In this document: one piece after another, positions 10,187 through 20,432 of the stretch | Numbering within the stretch: the stretch's first letter is position 1 | How the letters are laid out: every line of letters begins with the position of its first letter | DNA from: Flammula alnicola | Lineage: Eukaryota > Basidiomycota > Agaricomycetes > Agaricales > Strophariaceae | Length of the DNA stretch: 28,704 bases | Assembly: GCA_015499995.1 (NCBI GenBank) | Contig: JADNRV010000504.1 | Span: 1-28,704, forward strand | Direction: 5' to 3' | Notes under the pieces: generated by a model | Database searches by the model: none | What the model was told of the DNA's origin: nothing | What the model saw: only the letters and a program-made list of their open reading frames with translations | Made by a program: the position numbers and the translations under genes

Positions 10187-10965
10187 TTAATTCCATTTCT
10201 TCCATTCAGAGCCAGAAGGTGGCTTGACCTCCACCTTGCCCTTCTTCACCTCGTCCCAGTTCGTGCTCAGGGTAGTGCCTCCGCTCTCCTGATAGCTCTT
10301 CATCATAGCTCGTTTTGTATCCTCATCTGCATCGCCAAAGATCTTCTGGAAGAATCCGTTGAGGGTGCTGTCGCCTCCGACATTGGGATCTTCATCGACC
10401 GACTTCTCCTTGTCGGAACTCAGAATTGTGGTGGTCAGCGCATCCCAGTTCTTCTGGGGCTTCCTGACACCAGTTGACGCCTCAGGCGAAGAAACGACAG
10501 TAGGTGCGGCGGTCAAAGCTGGGAAAGTAATCGATGCTGTAGCGCGTTGTGATATCGAAAGATGAGGATAACGTACGATCAGGACTGTCTCCAGTTAGAG
10601 ATCCCCATCTACCATGGGCGCGTTTAATGAGCCTGATCTCGATCTTGACTTTGCCCACTGTGTAATCACTCGCGTCGGGATCAATCTGGCCTTTCAGTGG
10701 TTCGAGAACAAGTGATTTCTCGCCGTGTGTATAAGTAAACTGGATCGGCTCGTCAGTTTATATTCGAGATGAAAAGACAGAAAAAGCCATCATCACACCT
10801 TTCTGGGTTCAAAGTTGATTGAGACCTCAGCTGGGTCCGCGCCGCGGTCAAAGATGGAGAGAGTAAGTTTCTCGTCGGTTTCGTAAAATTCGTGTCTATA
10901 AAGATTAAAAGATCGGCGATAACATAGTAAAGCTGAAGCGGAGGAAGATACCTGAGAACAGCCAT
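10187..10965 (-). CDS. SGT1: SGT1-like HSP90 co-chaperone (CS-SGS, no TPR)
   Basis: Adaptor linking HSP90 to SCF/kinetochore clients. Four minus-strand exons: 10965-10952, 10895-10799, 10739-10577 and 10518-10187, giving 201 residues. The N-terminal CS domain (about 1-90) begins MAVLRHEFYETDEKLTLSIF and includes HGRWGSL near its end. The C-terminal SGS domain (about 115-201) has KNWDALTTTILSSDKEKS, FFQKIFGDADEDTKRAMMKS, SYQESGGTTLSTNWDEV and a KKGKVEVKPPSGSEWKKW end, nearly diagnostic. The N-terminal TPR present in yeast and plant Sgt1 is absent: the CS domain starts at residue 1, so this is the short form. The start lies in a 14-nt first exon. Confidence 0.93.
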
Positions 10966-11379
10966 TAGATTGGATGTGTAAAGAAGAGAAGACGGCCAAC
11001 ACGCGTTGTATTTGAGGGACTCATAATGATATTATTCTGGTACATTCGATGCTGTGTTTAGGAGGACCAGTCACGTGGGTGACAATAAAGACAAGTGTGT
11101 CTTGCACAATGCTGCTGCACCAAGACAACAAGCAATCTTCTTGTATTCTGTACTAGTGCGCGTCGACGGGCGGGGCAGTATCTGCACTGCCCTTTCCTTG
11201 TTCTTTTTCACGAAACAGATGCGTTGGAAACAAAATCGACACACTTGCATCTGGGCTAGTCCAACCAAAGATGCACAAATAGCCTTTATGATAATCATAA
11301 TGTAGATGAACCATACGACGTCATCTGATTTTCAACCGCGCCAATCTATCTCGAACCTCTTTCACTTTCTTGCTACACA
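10966..11379. promoter_or_regulatory. Divergent promoter region SGT1 / GST-like, with CACGTG
   Basis: 414 bp between two divergent starts; no coding segment is supported. It contains the E-box CACGTG at 11072-11077 within TCACGTGGG, identical to the nonamer at 8814-8822. Confidence 0.4.
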
Positions 11380-12751
11380 ATGGCGAGCATTCCAAAGGCT
11401 GTTCTGTATTATTCACCAGTCTCTGTCTGGTCTGCAGTCGGTAAGCTATTATCTTTTTAGCTTGCCTATCAACTGTGGTTGAACAAACGCCCCTATTAGC
11501 TCGTCTGGCAATGTGGGGATTTTGGACTTGATGTTCATTTATATTTTTCTTAACCCATGTACAGTTTAGAGAAAGGATATGGGCAGGATGAAGTTGACCT
11601 TCGCGTTGTCGATATCGGTATTTGATCCTGTTCCTATGCTATTCTATGACTATTGACCATACCCTTAGGCAAAGGTGAAAACTATGACCCCACGTTTCTT
11701 CGACTCAACGCCAAAGGTAGATCCTAACGATCCTCGTTTTCAACTCCACTCAGCTCGGTTTACTGTGCAGCGACCGTACCGACGTTGATCGTCCCATATG
11801 AGAACTCGCTCACCGATGTTATCGAAAGTCGATACAAAGCTTTGACAGATACCAAGGTCGGTCAAGGTTCGTGTGACGCGAACTATGATCTCATAAATAC
11901 CAATGGTAGACTATCGTCGAATTTTTGGACAAATCGCGCTCAGCAATATCCCGCACTCAAACTACTTCATCGGCACCTGCACCTGCCTTGAGTCCTGCAA
12001 CGATTGCCGCGACAATGACATGCAAAATCATCATTGATGAGATCTTGCACAACGAGCTTGCCAATCCCAATACCCTCGCATATGTCAACGCCCGAGATGA
12101 TGCATCTCTACGCTTGCTTGCCAAAGAGCGCTTGCCGTCTCTAAAGCAACGGCAGAAGGCATTGACAGATTACCTGTCCCAGGCAGAAAATGGCTCCATT
12201 CGTGTCTCTGATAAAGTCAAAAAGTTGTGGATCGAGAAGTTGGATGCTATCACGGCAATATTAGCCGTGCTTCTTGAGGCTCAGAAAGCTCAGACGGGGC
12301 TTGACGAGAGAGGGAAAGCCAACCGTGTTGCTTTCTTCAGGACTGCACGTCAAGCATGGGAAATTAACCTCTCGGAAGTACTGACACAGCTTAGCAAGGA
12401 GATGGTTGGGCCGTACACGCTTGGTAGGCAACTCTAAACTATTTTGAGAACCTAGTAAACTGATCATGCACAACAGGCGATCAGTACTCCATTGCTGATT
12501 TGCATCTTGCTGGGTGGCTTACTCGTGTTGTCAAGCTGGCTGGCGGGACCGAGAGTGACGATGGCAATACGATAGTGAAGAAACTGGAAGCTTACATTGG
12601 AGGTGGATTTAGCTTGCCCCGGGATTTCATAACAGAACAGGCGAGACTTGAGAACGCCAAGGTAGATCAGCAGACAAAGGTTGGCGCTTTCTGGGACGCA
12701 GTGCGAGAGCGGCCCAGCTGGAGGGAAATATACGGGGGTGGTCTTTACTAG
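11380..12751 (+). CDS. Glutathione S-transferase-like protein
   Basis: Thioredoxin-fold N domain plus alpha-helical C domain of the GST superfamily; substrate unknown. Seven exons: 11380-11440, 11500-11512 (13 nt), 11565-11617, 11669-11716, 11771-11856, 11910-12423 and 12477-12751, giving 349 residues, all phases consistent. N domain: AVLYYSPVSVWSAVARLAI, then LEKGYGQDEVDLRVVDIGKG, LRLNAKATVPTLIVPYE (cis-Pro, the glutathione-binding VPTL) and IVEFLDKSRS. The C domain has a long helical insertion (about 140-290) before GDQYSIADLHLAGWL, the conserved GST N-capping motif. Longer than a classical GST (about 220), as in many basidiomycete GST-like proteins. No catalytic Cys/Ser could be assigned with confidence. 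Confidence 0.85.
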
Positions 12752-13029
12752 TCATGAGGCTGTACATAGGAGACGACTCAGATACACGTGAGCGTGAGTG
12801 GGAGTTGGATGAAATTCTGATTCAGGGTAAACCGCCAATCTTTCCCCAACCCACATTTATATTAGTGGGCGTAGACTCTGGGTAAACCGCGAACATTGAC
12901 GGACCAGCCGTTGACGCCCATGGTATTCTGGTCTTGAGCCAATAATACTCCAAAGATTGACCGAGACGGCGAGTGTGACCCGCTTGACAACCCAATTCAA
13001 TCGTGCGCAGTACTACCGTTGCAAATAGG

Positions 13030-15389
13030 ATGGCTTTCCAGTTTCGTTCCCGACCACCACATCTTCGCATGGACAACCAAGTACATGTCCCCGATTATGA
13101 GAGCACGGACTCGGAGGATACTGCCAGAAACAACCCCCTAACGCGTCCGCCCCCTGGTTCGCCCCACTCTCACTCTCGTTTTCTCTTTCCACCTTCCATT
13201 CCCTCAGGTCGTTCCCGTCGTTCCTCCGTATCCTCGACATCCAGCTCAACTCCCCTCCCCTCTCGCTCCACATCGCCTCTTCCGCAGTTCTACCCCGCCA
13301 ACCAGTCTTCTTCGTGCCCATCAGATTCAGATGGCGAACCCGCGTCCCCTCTCCTTCGCGAGCATATCAACAGGAATCCTTGGTGGCGAGAGAATAGGCG
13401 TCCTTGGTGGGCAAGCTCTATACACCGCAGACCAAAAAGAGGATGGAGGGCGGTGAGGGTATCCAAAAGGTGGTTGCGACGCCTAGTTCGTCATCCGTTC
13501 TTTCCTGGACAACCCATTACCATTGTAAGCCTTTCTCTACCTTCTCAATCCAGAACAGTCTTATCCATCTTATTCAACAGGTCCTAACTCTTGTTTTATT
13601 TTCTATCTTTGCCATATCCCTCACCCTGCTTTTGATCTACGTTCTCAACCCCGACAAAGAACCCCTACCTTGGCGAGCCTACTGCTCTGTACCTTCTCTA
13701 GTCCCTCCATTCGACCACCCCGCACCCCCTGGTTCTCCACATGTCTATCCCAATATTACCCAGGGGCATTCACTTCCACCTTTCCCTCATACCGACCTCG
13801 ACACGTTACCCCCTGCCGGTGTGCTTGTCGGGGTCTTTTCGATCGATTCCGCCTTTGAACGTCGCATGTTAGTGAGGACTACGTGGGCGAGCCATCCGCG
13901 AAGTAGGGATGGTGCTGGCGCGGGAGACGAGGGTGTTGGTACTTCCCGCACAATCGTCCGTTTCGTTCTAGCGCAACCACGCAAAGAACGGGAACGTAGG
14001 ATCAAGCTAGAGATGGAGAGTACGTATCCCTTGATTTATGCATCTAACACGCGTCTGACAACATATTATTCACAGTGTACAACGACATAATCATCCTCCC
14101 TATTCCTGAAAAAATGAATGACGGCAAATCACATACGTTCTTCTCCTGGGCTGCTATCAATGCGTGGGTGCCACCTGTCTATACAAATTCCGCCGTTCCT
14201 CCACCCCGCTTCTCTTACTCAAATTCAACATCAACACCGCCATCACTCGCGACGCATGATCCATTCCTTGCATGGCAAGACATCAGCTCCGGTAAACCCA
14301 AACCATGGGTTCGGCCAGACTATGTGTTGAAAGTCGACGACGATTCGTTCGTTATGCTGGCCGAGCTGGAGGCCAGGCTTCGGCTAGAACTGCACTCAAA
14401 TCCCCAAAAGGGTACCGCGACAAACAACCAGGACGGAACCTCCGCGCTTGCCTCTTCGTCGAGTCTGCAACTCCCATTGAACCCTGGACATGGTGATCCC
14501 CTTATTTATTGGGGTTATCTGGTCACAAATCGTTTGCATATGTTTATGGCTGGGGAACTTTACGCTTTAAGTTGGAGTTTGGTCGATTGGGTGTCGAAAG
14601 ACCCGACTGTTAAAACCCTCACTCGAGGCGCCGAGGACAAACAAACCGCGAAATGGATGCGCGCGCATCCTCGGGCTTCAGAGGTGAGATGGACAAGCGA
14701 GCGTTGTTGGATCTACGACCATCCACGATCAGGAACAGTGTAAGTTTTTATTTATACGTGTGGTTTATAATCAGAAGCTAAACTTTGTTTTTTTTCATTC
14801 ATTAATAGATACTCCCATGGCTATCTTTTCCCTTCAGAAGTTACCCGAGTGAAGCGAACTATGATAGCCGACCTCGAGAGATCAGCACAAGTCCCTTTGG
14901 GTGCGACGCCTACATCTGCTGCTATTGGCGGCGGCGCTCCTGCTGCCTGGGGGCATTCGAGTGTCTCAACCTTTGGCGTACGCTACGCCCCGCCCCTGCC
15001 GGATCTGTCCCCAACGCACAGTGTAGAGGCTCTCGTTGAAGGTAGCGACATGTCCTTGCTACGCGAAGGTACGTCTCGCATGATTTTTATATATACTTCG
15101 GTCGGATTTTAACTGTGCTGCAGGGAGCCCCATGACACCCGAATACGCCTGGATGCATCGCGAAGGTCGCAGAGCGCGATACGAAGGCAAACGTGTTGGC
15201 GGCACTGTCGTTGTTCATTTTATCAAGAAACACGTGTGGTATCTGGAGACGGCGCTTGCTCTCCTTGAAGGCGAGGATCAGTCGGAATCGGAACGATATG
15301 AATCGGGTCGAGTTGATGAAGCTTCGACAGTTCACGGGCGGGTTTATCGACGAAGACCGCACGACCTTCACCACGAAGGGGTCCATTAA
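13030..15389 (+). CDS. Beta-1,3-galactosyltransferase-like glycosyltransferase (GT31)
   Basis: Type II Golgi membrane protein. Five exons: 13030-13524, 13581-14019, 14076-14739, 14809-15068 and 15124-15389. The Ser/Pro/Arg-rich cytosolic tail (about 1-165) is followed by one transmembrane anchor (VLTLVLFSIFAISLTLLLIY) and the luminal domain. Luminal motifs: GVLVGVFSIDSAFERRMLVR, RTTWASHP, NDGKSHTFFSWAA, DYVLKVDDDSFVMLAELEAR (the DxD metal site) and YWGYLVTNRLHMFMAGELY, followed by EDKQTAKWMRAHP. The start is the first ATG of the frame. The final 35 codons have unusual composition: the +1 frame from about 15295 (ELMKLRQFTGGFIDEDRTTF) has better GC3 periodicity, so the true C terminus may be shifted by an indel. 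Confidence 0.88.
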
Positions 15390-15761
15390 TTGTCTATTAT
15401 TATATCTATTACCATTCCCCTACCTGCACGGACTGCCAGCTCCACTACAATGATACCAGCCTCCTTATCCGCAGTCATTACTTTGAACCTATTATTACTC
15501 TTGCGTCCTACAACTGACAATTTATAAAACAGCAATCCTTTCATACCTGGCCAGCGCTGCAAATGTACTCTAATATCCGTTAACTGACTTTTTAAAAACT
15601 TCGATCATAAGGACTTCTTTATATCGGAAAGCTGGCGTAGACTCGTAGTCACACAATAATTTATGTAAAGGGTTCCCTGCGATTACTGATGTTCCCTGTT
15701 TCTTCCCTGGCTCTTCGCGTCTTATGGATAAAGACTGATAAAACAACTGAGGAGATGAGGC
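15390..15761. other. Gene-free stretch before the candidate composite element
   Basis: 3' region of the GT31 gene. I see no coding segment with recognisable motifs; the minus frame at 15570-15896 crosses the inverted repeat boundary and resembles no family. Confidence 0.5.
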
Positions 15762-15771
15762 GCTGCGTAAG

Positions 15772-15798
15772 GTTGGCGGGAGCTCTACGGCAGGATTT
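15772..15798 (+). repeat. Left copy of the 27-bp inverted repeat
   Basis: Starts GTTGGCGGGAGCTCTACGGC and is the exact reverse complement of 23199-23225. The octamer GCTGCGTA lies 2 bp to its left. Confidence 0.85.
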
Positions 15799-16014
15799 GA
15801 ATTTTGCATTTCACATCCGAAGTTCGAACCATTAGTAATGACTTCCCACCTTGAACGTTTGAACCTTCTATCGATGTCTCCGGCGGCCCGTTCCAAGTAT
15901 GGCAGAACAACTTCAACTTCACGCGAAAATTTGCAAGTAAAGTATGTTCAACTTCGATATAGCAGTACTGAGACATCAGAACACATAGAGCTACATACAT
16001 AGTGAGCAAGTCAA

Positions 16015-16629
16015 TCATGATTCATCAAGAACGGTGTGGCCATTGTTGGCAAAGTCGAGGCACTGGCGCAACCACGAGCGCTCGATGGTGATATTGCAAA
16101 TGTTTCTGAGGTAGAAATGACTCGGAGCTGGAAGCACATTCATATCGTATTCATGGTGAAGCATTTGCCTATCGAGAGCTTAGTATAATAGTTGTAACCA
16201 TGAATTAAAGAGAAATTGCATTACCGAAGGGCATTCCCAATTCCGTACACTTGGACCGTCTCAGTTCCGCGGTCTGTTGCGGTTTGGAGTGGTATTTCTC
16301 GAACAAAGGTCAGGTTTCAACTTTCACGTCGGAAATATGTGTGAAATAAGTTATAACTCACCACAATACTTCTCAAGAAGACGAAGACAGATGCATCCAA
16401 TAGGATCCTTCATACGGTTACTTGGAACAACCCCACCGAACCACATTCCTGTTACATCATCGACAGCAGCCCACATTGGCAACGCGAGGAGTTCTTCCAC
16501 GAGGATAGGGTCGTCTGTTTGCGCTGCTATTTATTCAGTTAATTTCAGCGAAAGATGATGGGCTGGTGGCTTACAGACGGACGCGGCTGTGTGCTGGTTC
16601 TTTCCCTTTGGGTAGCAGTTATGAGACAT
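16015..16629 (-). CDS. Shortened integrase-core (DDE-type) paralogue, internally deleted
   Basis: Four minus-strand exons, 16629-16575, 16526-16362, 16297-16225 and 16168-16015, give 148 residues with no stop. It aligns with the full gene at 20433: the N terminus MSHNCYPKGKNQH, then TDDPILVEELLA (matching PDDETLKAALHQ), then a jump directly to LPMWAAVDDVTGMWFGGVV (matching the segment around IYGIKDQWSSFVLHLVV). About 130 residues, including the first catalytic Asp, are missing. The second Asp (D82, TDRGTE) and the Glu (E127, NITIERSWLR) remain. It stops soon after, so the C-terminal half is lost too. Intron positions and phases (1, 1, 2) match the full copy. It could be a relic, or a small expressed protein; catalysis is not expected. 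Confidence 0.7.
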
Positions 16630-17756
16630 GATCAAGCAATGTGAAGTGGGTTGTGTCTGGCTTTGAGGACAACGAAATGGGTCCTAAAAGACGAGAGCGC
16701 GAGTCTTTAAATAAATACGGTTACTGAGCCTGGAACCAAGAGTTTTATTGGGAATCGGCTATGGGCCACGGATCGTTGGCGTTCACTACTAAAAGCAGGC
16801 AATATTTCGTGTGGGAGGACTTCTGGTATCCCTTGGAACTGTATAACGAGGCTATCTTCGGATGAATCCAACCATCCTTCTGGGGGTTCCAGATTCCGCA
16901 CATCAAGACCTGCTAAGTTACGCAAAATTTACGTGCAAGCACTACCAAGAGGACTTTTGGCTGGCTCACGCTAAAATCAGGCCACTTTAACGCACAGTGG
17001 AAGCGGGCTGCAGTCCTGGCACAATCTAACAAAGTCCTCCAGTCCGAGTCCACACAGAAGGAACGCGCGGGTGTGTGTTATAAGAGGTATTTCGAGAAGG
17101 CGAAGGTTGCGAAGCTAATCGCAGAGGAATGTTCTTGCTCTTCACGTTCTAGAGCGTTCGCGCAGGTGTGTGTTATATGTAAGAGATATTTCGAGAAGGC
17201 GAAGGTTGCAAAGCTAATTGCGGAGGAACGTTCTTGCTCTTCAAGTTCAACACATAATTCAGTGTTTAGCGCAAGTTTAGCGCGTAACTTAAAGGTTGAG
17301 TTGGACTTGTCGGACCTGTGTCAGATGGCAGATGCCGGGGCTTATGTTATATTGGAATAACAGACATAAATTCAAGGGGTCTGCACGACGTGGCCCCAAT
17401 GCTCTGCGAATCTCTTCAATGCTCTTGGAATCCTCGTGCATTCGAGAATCCAAATTCACGTTCCCTACTCGCTCTTTTTCTCTTTCGATTGGCGATCCTC
17501 ACGGCCTAGAATGAGCCAACATTTCTCCTGAATTTCGTTCCTTTGCATATTTCCAGACTTCCATGTCAAAAGGTGGGCGTGTTCTTTGCGCATTTCCAGA
17601 CTTCAAATTCTGAAGGCTTTGAATTGTTTAAAAGGCCTGGACGTGATGGGTTCAAGATTTTTGCAGGCCGCTTAACCCTCTGCTTTTGACGACTGCTACC
17701 TTGCAGTGCAATTTCCTCCGTCTCTTACAACTTTTGGACACTGTTTCTATTCATCC
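16630..17756. other. Stretch without a confident gene, with an unassigned open frame
   Basis: Contains a tandem repeat (17071-17260) and a stop-to-stop plus frame, about 16917-17360, of roughly 148 codons without an ATG (reads ...HFNAQWKRAAVLAQSNK... and the repeated KRYFEKAKVAKLIAEE). It has coding-like composition but I do not recognise it; it may be an exon remnant. The last 380 bp is the likely promoter of the alpha-kinase gene and holds two near copies of CATTTCCAGACTTC (about 17549 and 17591). Confidence 0.4.
17071..17260 (+). repeat. Tandem duplication, two units of about 95 bp
   Basis: Unit 1 (17071-17165) and unit 2 (17166-17260) share GTGTGTGTTATA, then TTTCGAGAAGGCGAAGGTTG and GTTCTTGCTCTTCA with few substitutions and a 4-bp indel. 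In one frame both encode KRYFEKAKVAKLIAEE; several differences are synonymous (GCG/GCA, ATC/ATT), which suggests the sequence was once coding. Confidence 0.8.
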
Positions 17757-20180
17757 ATGGAGATCTGTGACTCTGAAGCTGGCGATGGCTGCGGTCTGTT
17801 TTTCCCGAGGAAGGTGTCTCCGGGTCTCTGTGCGAAATGCAGCAAGCTCGCTAGTTTGGATGAAGCATCGCCTGACTATGCACAGTGGAAGGTATGCCTT
17901 TTTGCCAGTTTATTTTTCTTCTATTGACCAACATACGATCACTACACTTTCTATCTGCTAGGCCTACAGGCAATGCGAATCCTGTGGAATCGCTTGGAAG
18001 AACCTTGCATCTCCGAAATGTGGACGATGTTCGAGCACTACTCAACAGCCTGTACCCGGAGATAGTAAGTTGTTTTGTGTTCTTTCCACGTCGAAAAATA
18101 CTTCATGAATCTTTCCAGATACCCAGGACCTAGCTCGTACCGCAATCGAAACTTCACGCGCGGCTCGGTCTCATGCTATGGATGCACGTTTGACAAAGCA
18201 ACCCATCACCGCACCAACCCTTCATACTACGGCAGGATTGACCTCTGCGAAGAACAGCATGACTACTGGCGAGAACAAGATATTTATCAAGGTTGAATGT
18301 CGCATCAAAAGCCCAGCTAAGAAGGACCAGAAGAGCACCGATTTTGATTGTGGTCAGTGGGGAAAGCCCTGGGCGAAGGATGTCTATCTCTCAGGAAAGT
18401 CTTTTACCTTATTATTATTTTATCTTCGATCAACCTGATATTCGTTTACAGAAGTTCTTGATGATTACTTGATCACCCTCAATGCACATTGGGCGAAGCA
18501 GGAAGGAAGGGCGCTTATCCGGTCAGTCATCCTTTCTATTTCTTCTACTTCATGGATTGTTCTGACTTGCCAATTTGTTTCCAGAGATGAGGTTGAGTTC
18601 CGCTGGGCGGGGAACAAGATCTTCCTCCCTGGGACCGCGAATAACACCGTTGGAGAGGTCTATAACCTCTATCAAACCGGAGAGATGGCACTATATTATC
18701 AGTCTGAAACTCGCACCAAGAAGGCTGCCGGTTCGCGACCGCAATTTGAGATGGCTCTTGAAATCTATATCGACAAGCCAGCAGTCAGTAAATTTTTAAT
18801 ACCTCGATCTTATTTGTGTGTGTACTCAGAATGGTTTTGCTTGTTGGCATTTTAGTTCGTCATTAGAAAGCGAAAACTTCTTCAGGCAGTAGCCTTCAAC
18901 AATTCCTCTATTCCTGGTAGGAAGCGTAGCGCAACAACCTCCGAATACAGGGAAGATGTTCCTCATCAAAAACGCCATGCGAGCGCTTATGCTGGTAAGC
19001 CTACATTATTACAAGTTATGATCGATTCTTGGGTGTTAATGTAGTATCAGGCGGAGTTCCTCCATCCACTTTTGTCCGCACAAAGCATGCCAGTAATTCC
19101 GGTGTTGACACATCAACCGTCATCCAACTGAAGAAGGCACACACGACCTGCGATAAGGAGACCGGTGAAGTCGAGATCGGATGGCCAGAAAATGGACAAG
19201 TCTATGAGGGTCTTCTTGGGAAGGAGGTTTTTGCAAGTGGCGCTACCAAAAATGTTTACAAGGTTCGTAACCATTTATTTATACCCCTTACAGCACTTTC
19301 TTTGGCCTACTACTAGTACTTACTGAATGGAACAGTTGTCTATCGGCTCTGACCACTACGTGGCGAAGAGATTCTTTGAAATTGGTTCTGACGCGGAAGT
19401 GACAGCCTCTGAAAACAAGGACCATCTGGAAAAGGAACTTATTCGATTGAAAACAGCAGCGTGGTTCCTTAACAAGTTTAAATCTTATGCGAAAGAATGC
19501 GGCGTTGAATTTTCAGCTGGTGCATTTATCTTTCATTTCGTCTCTTAAAAATCCATACTAATCAATGTGCTATCTAGACGTAACAGTGTCCGATGGCTTT
19601 CTCATTTGCGAAATTGGAGAACCGTCGCCTGCATCTTCCCTTCCACCTTGCGAGCGTGATGGTGCAATCTGGCTTATAGAACCTCGTCGCACAAAGTCCG
19701 TCCAGAAATTTAGCGGAACTATGGTCTATCCGAATCGCCATGACAAGCTTGGGAAGACCTTGGCTGCCTTCACACATTTTGTTTATGAATCTAGCGGACA
19801 AGAAATCGTCATTGCTGACATCCAAGGTAACTTTAACTGTACATATGAAGCGGGATTTACTCATACTAATGACACCTCAAACACCCAGGCTCGCCCATGA
19901 GCATCGGCGACTCTGACACGCTCGTCATTTTTGATCCAATGTCGCATTCCCATTCTTCGTACGTAGTATCTAACGTCTTCTGCTCACGCATTACAATTTA
20001 GACTGACCACCTCTTAGTGATTCTGGGATCGGTGATCATGGACCTGAGGGCATTAAGACCTTTATTGCACAGCATGAGTGCAATTACATCTGTAAAGGTC
20101 TTAAACTCGTGGATCTTTTAGACGAAGATGCTCGTGCTGAAAAGGAAGGCGAGGATGATCAAGAAGATTCCGAAGCATAA
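17757..20180 (+). CDS. Alpha-type (atypical) protein kinase with N-terminal zinc-ribbon cysteines
   Basis: Ser/Thr kinase of the alpha-kinase (MHCK/EEF2K) superfamily, expanded in agaricomycetes; substrate unknown. Eleven exons: 17757-17891, 17962-18064, 18119-18394, 18452-18521, 18585-18783, 18856-18994, 19045-19262, 19336-19519, 19578-19826, 19889-19958 and 20018-20180, giving 601 residues. N terminus: Cys pairs C25/C28, C50/C53 and C65/C68, zinc-ribbon-like. Kinase domain (about 350-590): VAKRFFE with the ATP-binding Lys near 391, FTHFVYESSGQEIVIADIQG (about 506-525), LVIFDPMSHS, GIGDHGPEGI (about 551-560) and the zinc-binding HECNYICKGL. All introns are GT-AG except intron 3 (18395-18451), which starts GA. 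It precedes the integrase-core gene by 252 bp, same strand. Confidence 0.85.
18395..18451 (+). other. Non-canonical GA-AG intron of the alpha-kinase gene
   Basis: The frame requires CTCTCAG followed by GAAAGT (donor) and TTTACAG (acceptor) followed by AAGTTCTTG, restoring Glu-Val-Leu. The other donors in reach (GTCTAT at 18381, GTCTTT at 18399) lead to a stop with both available acceptors, and retention stops at 18436-18438. GAAAGT differs from GTAAGT at position +2 only. Confidence 0.6.
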
Positions 20181-20432
20181 AATCCACGTGTGGACGTAGT
20201 GGTGGTTGATTGGTTTGACTTTTACTTCATGCGCGCTTCTTCTTCATCACAAAAATATGCTTCGTTCATTTCATTTCAGCCCTCGTATCGTTGTACAATC
20301 GAGTAGCGTGTAGAGATATTCACTGGAATTCAAATTTCTTGGCTACTGTACAATTGCCTATTTATACTCGAACAGCTCTCAGTTCCAGTCTCCAAGCTCG
20401 ACCCCAGCTCTACCTCCGTTTACACCTCCCAG

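Noticed and set aside
15570..16018. Minus frames downstream of the short integrase paralogue, possibly its missing C terminus
   Set aside because: They contain neither the WLWP nor the NNH..R motifs of the full copy, and one crosses the inverted repeat.
16707..16925. Minus frame with EPPEGWLDSSEDSLVIQF
   Set aside because: Protein-like composition, but no recognisable family, splice context or conserved partner; not called.
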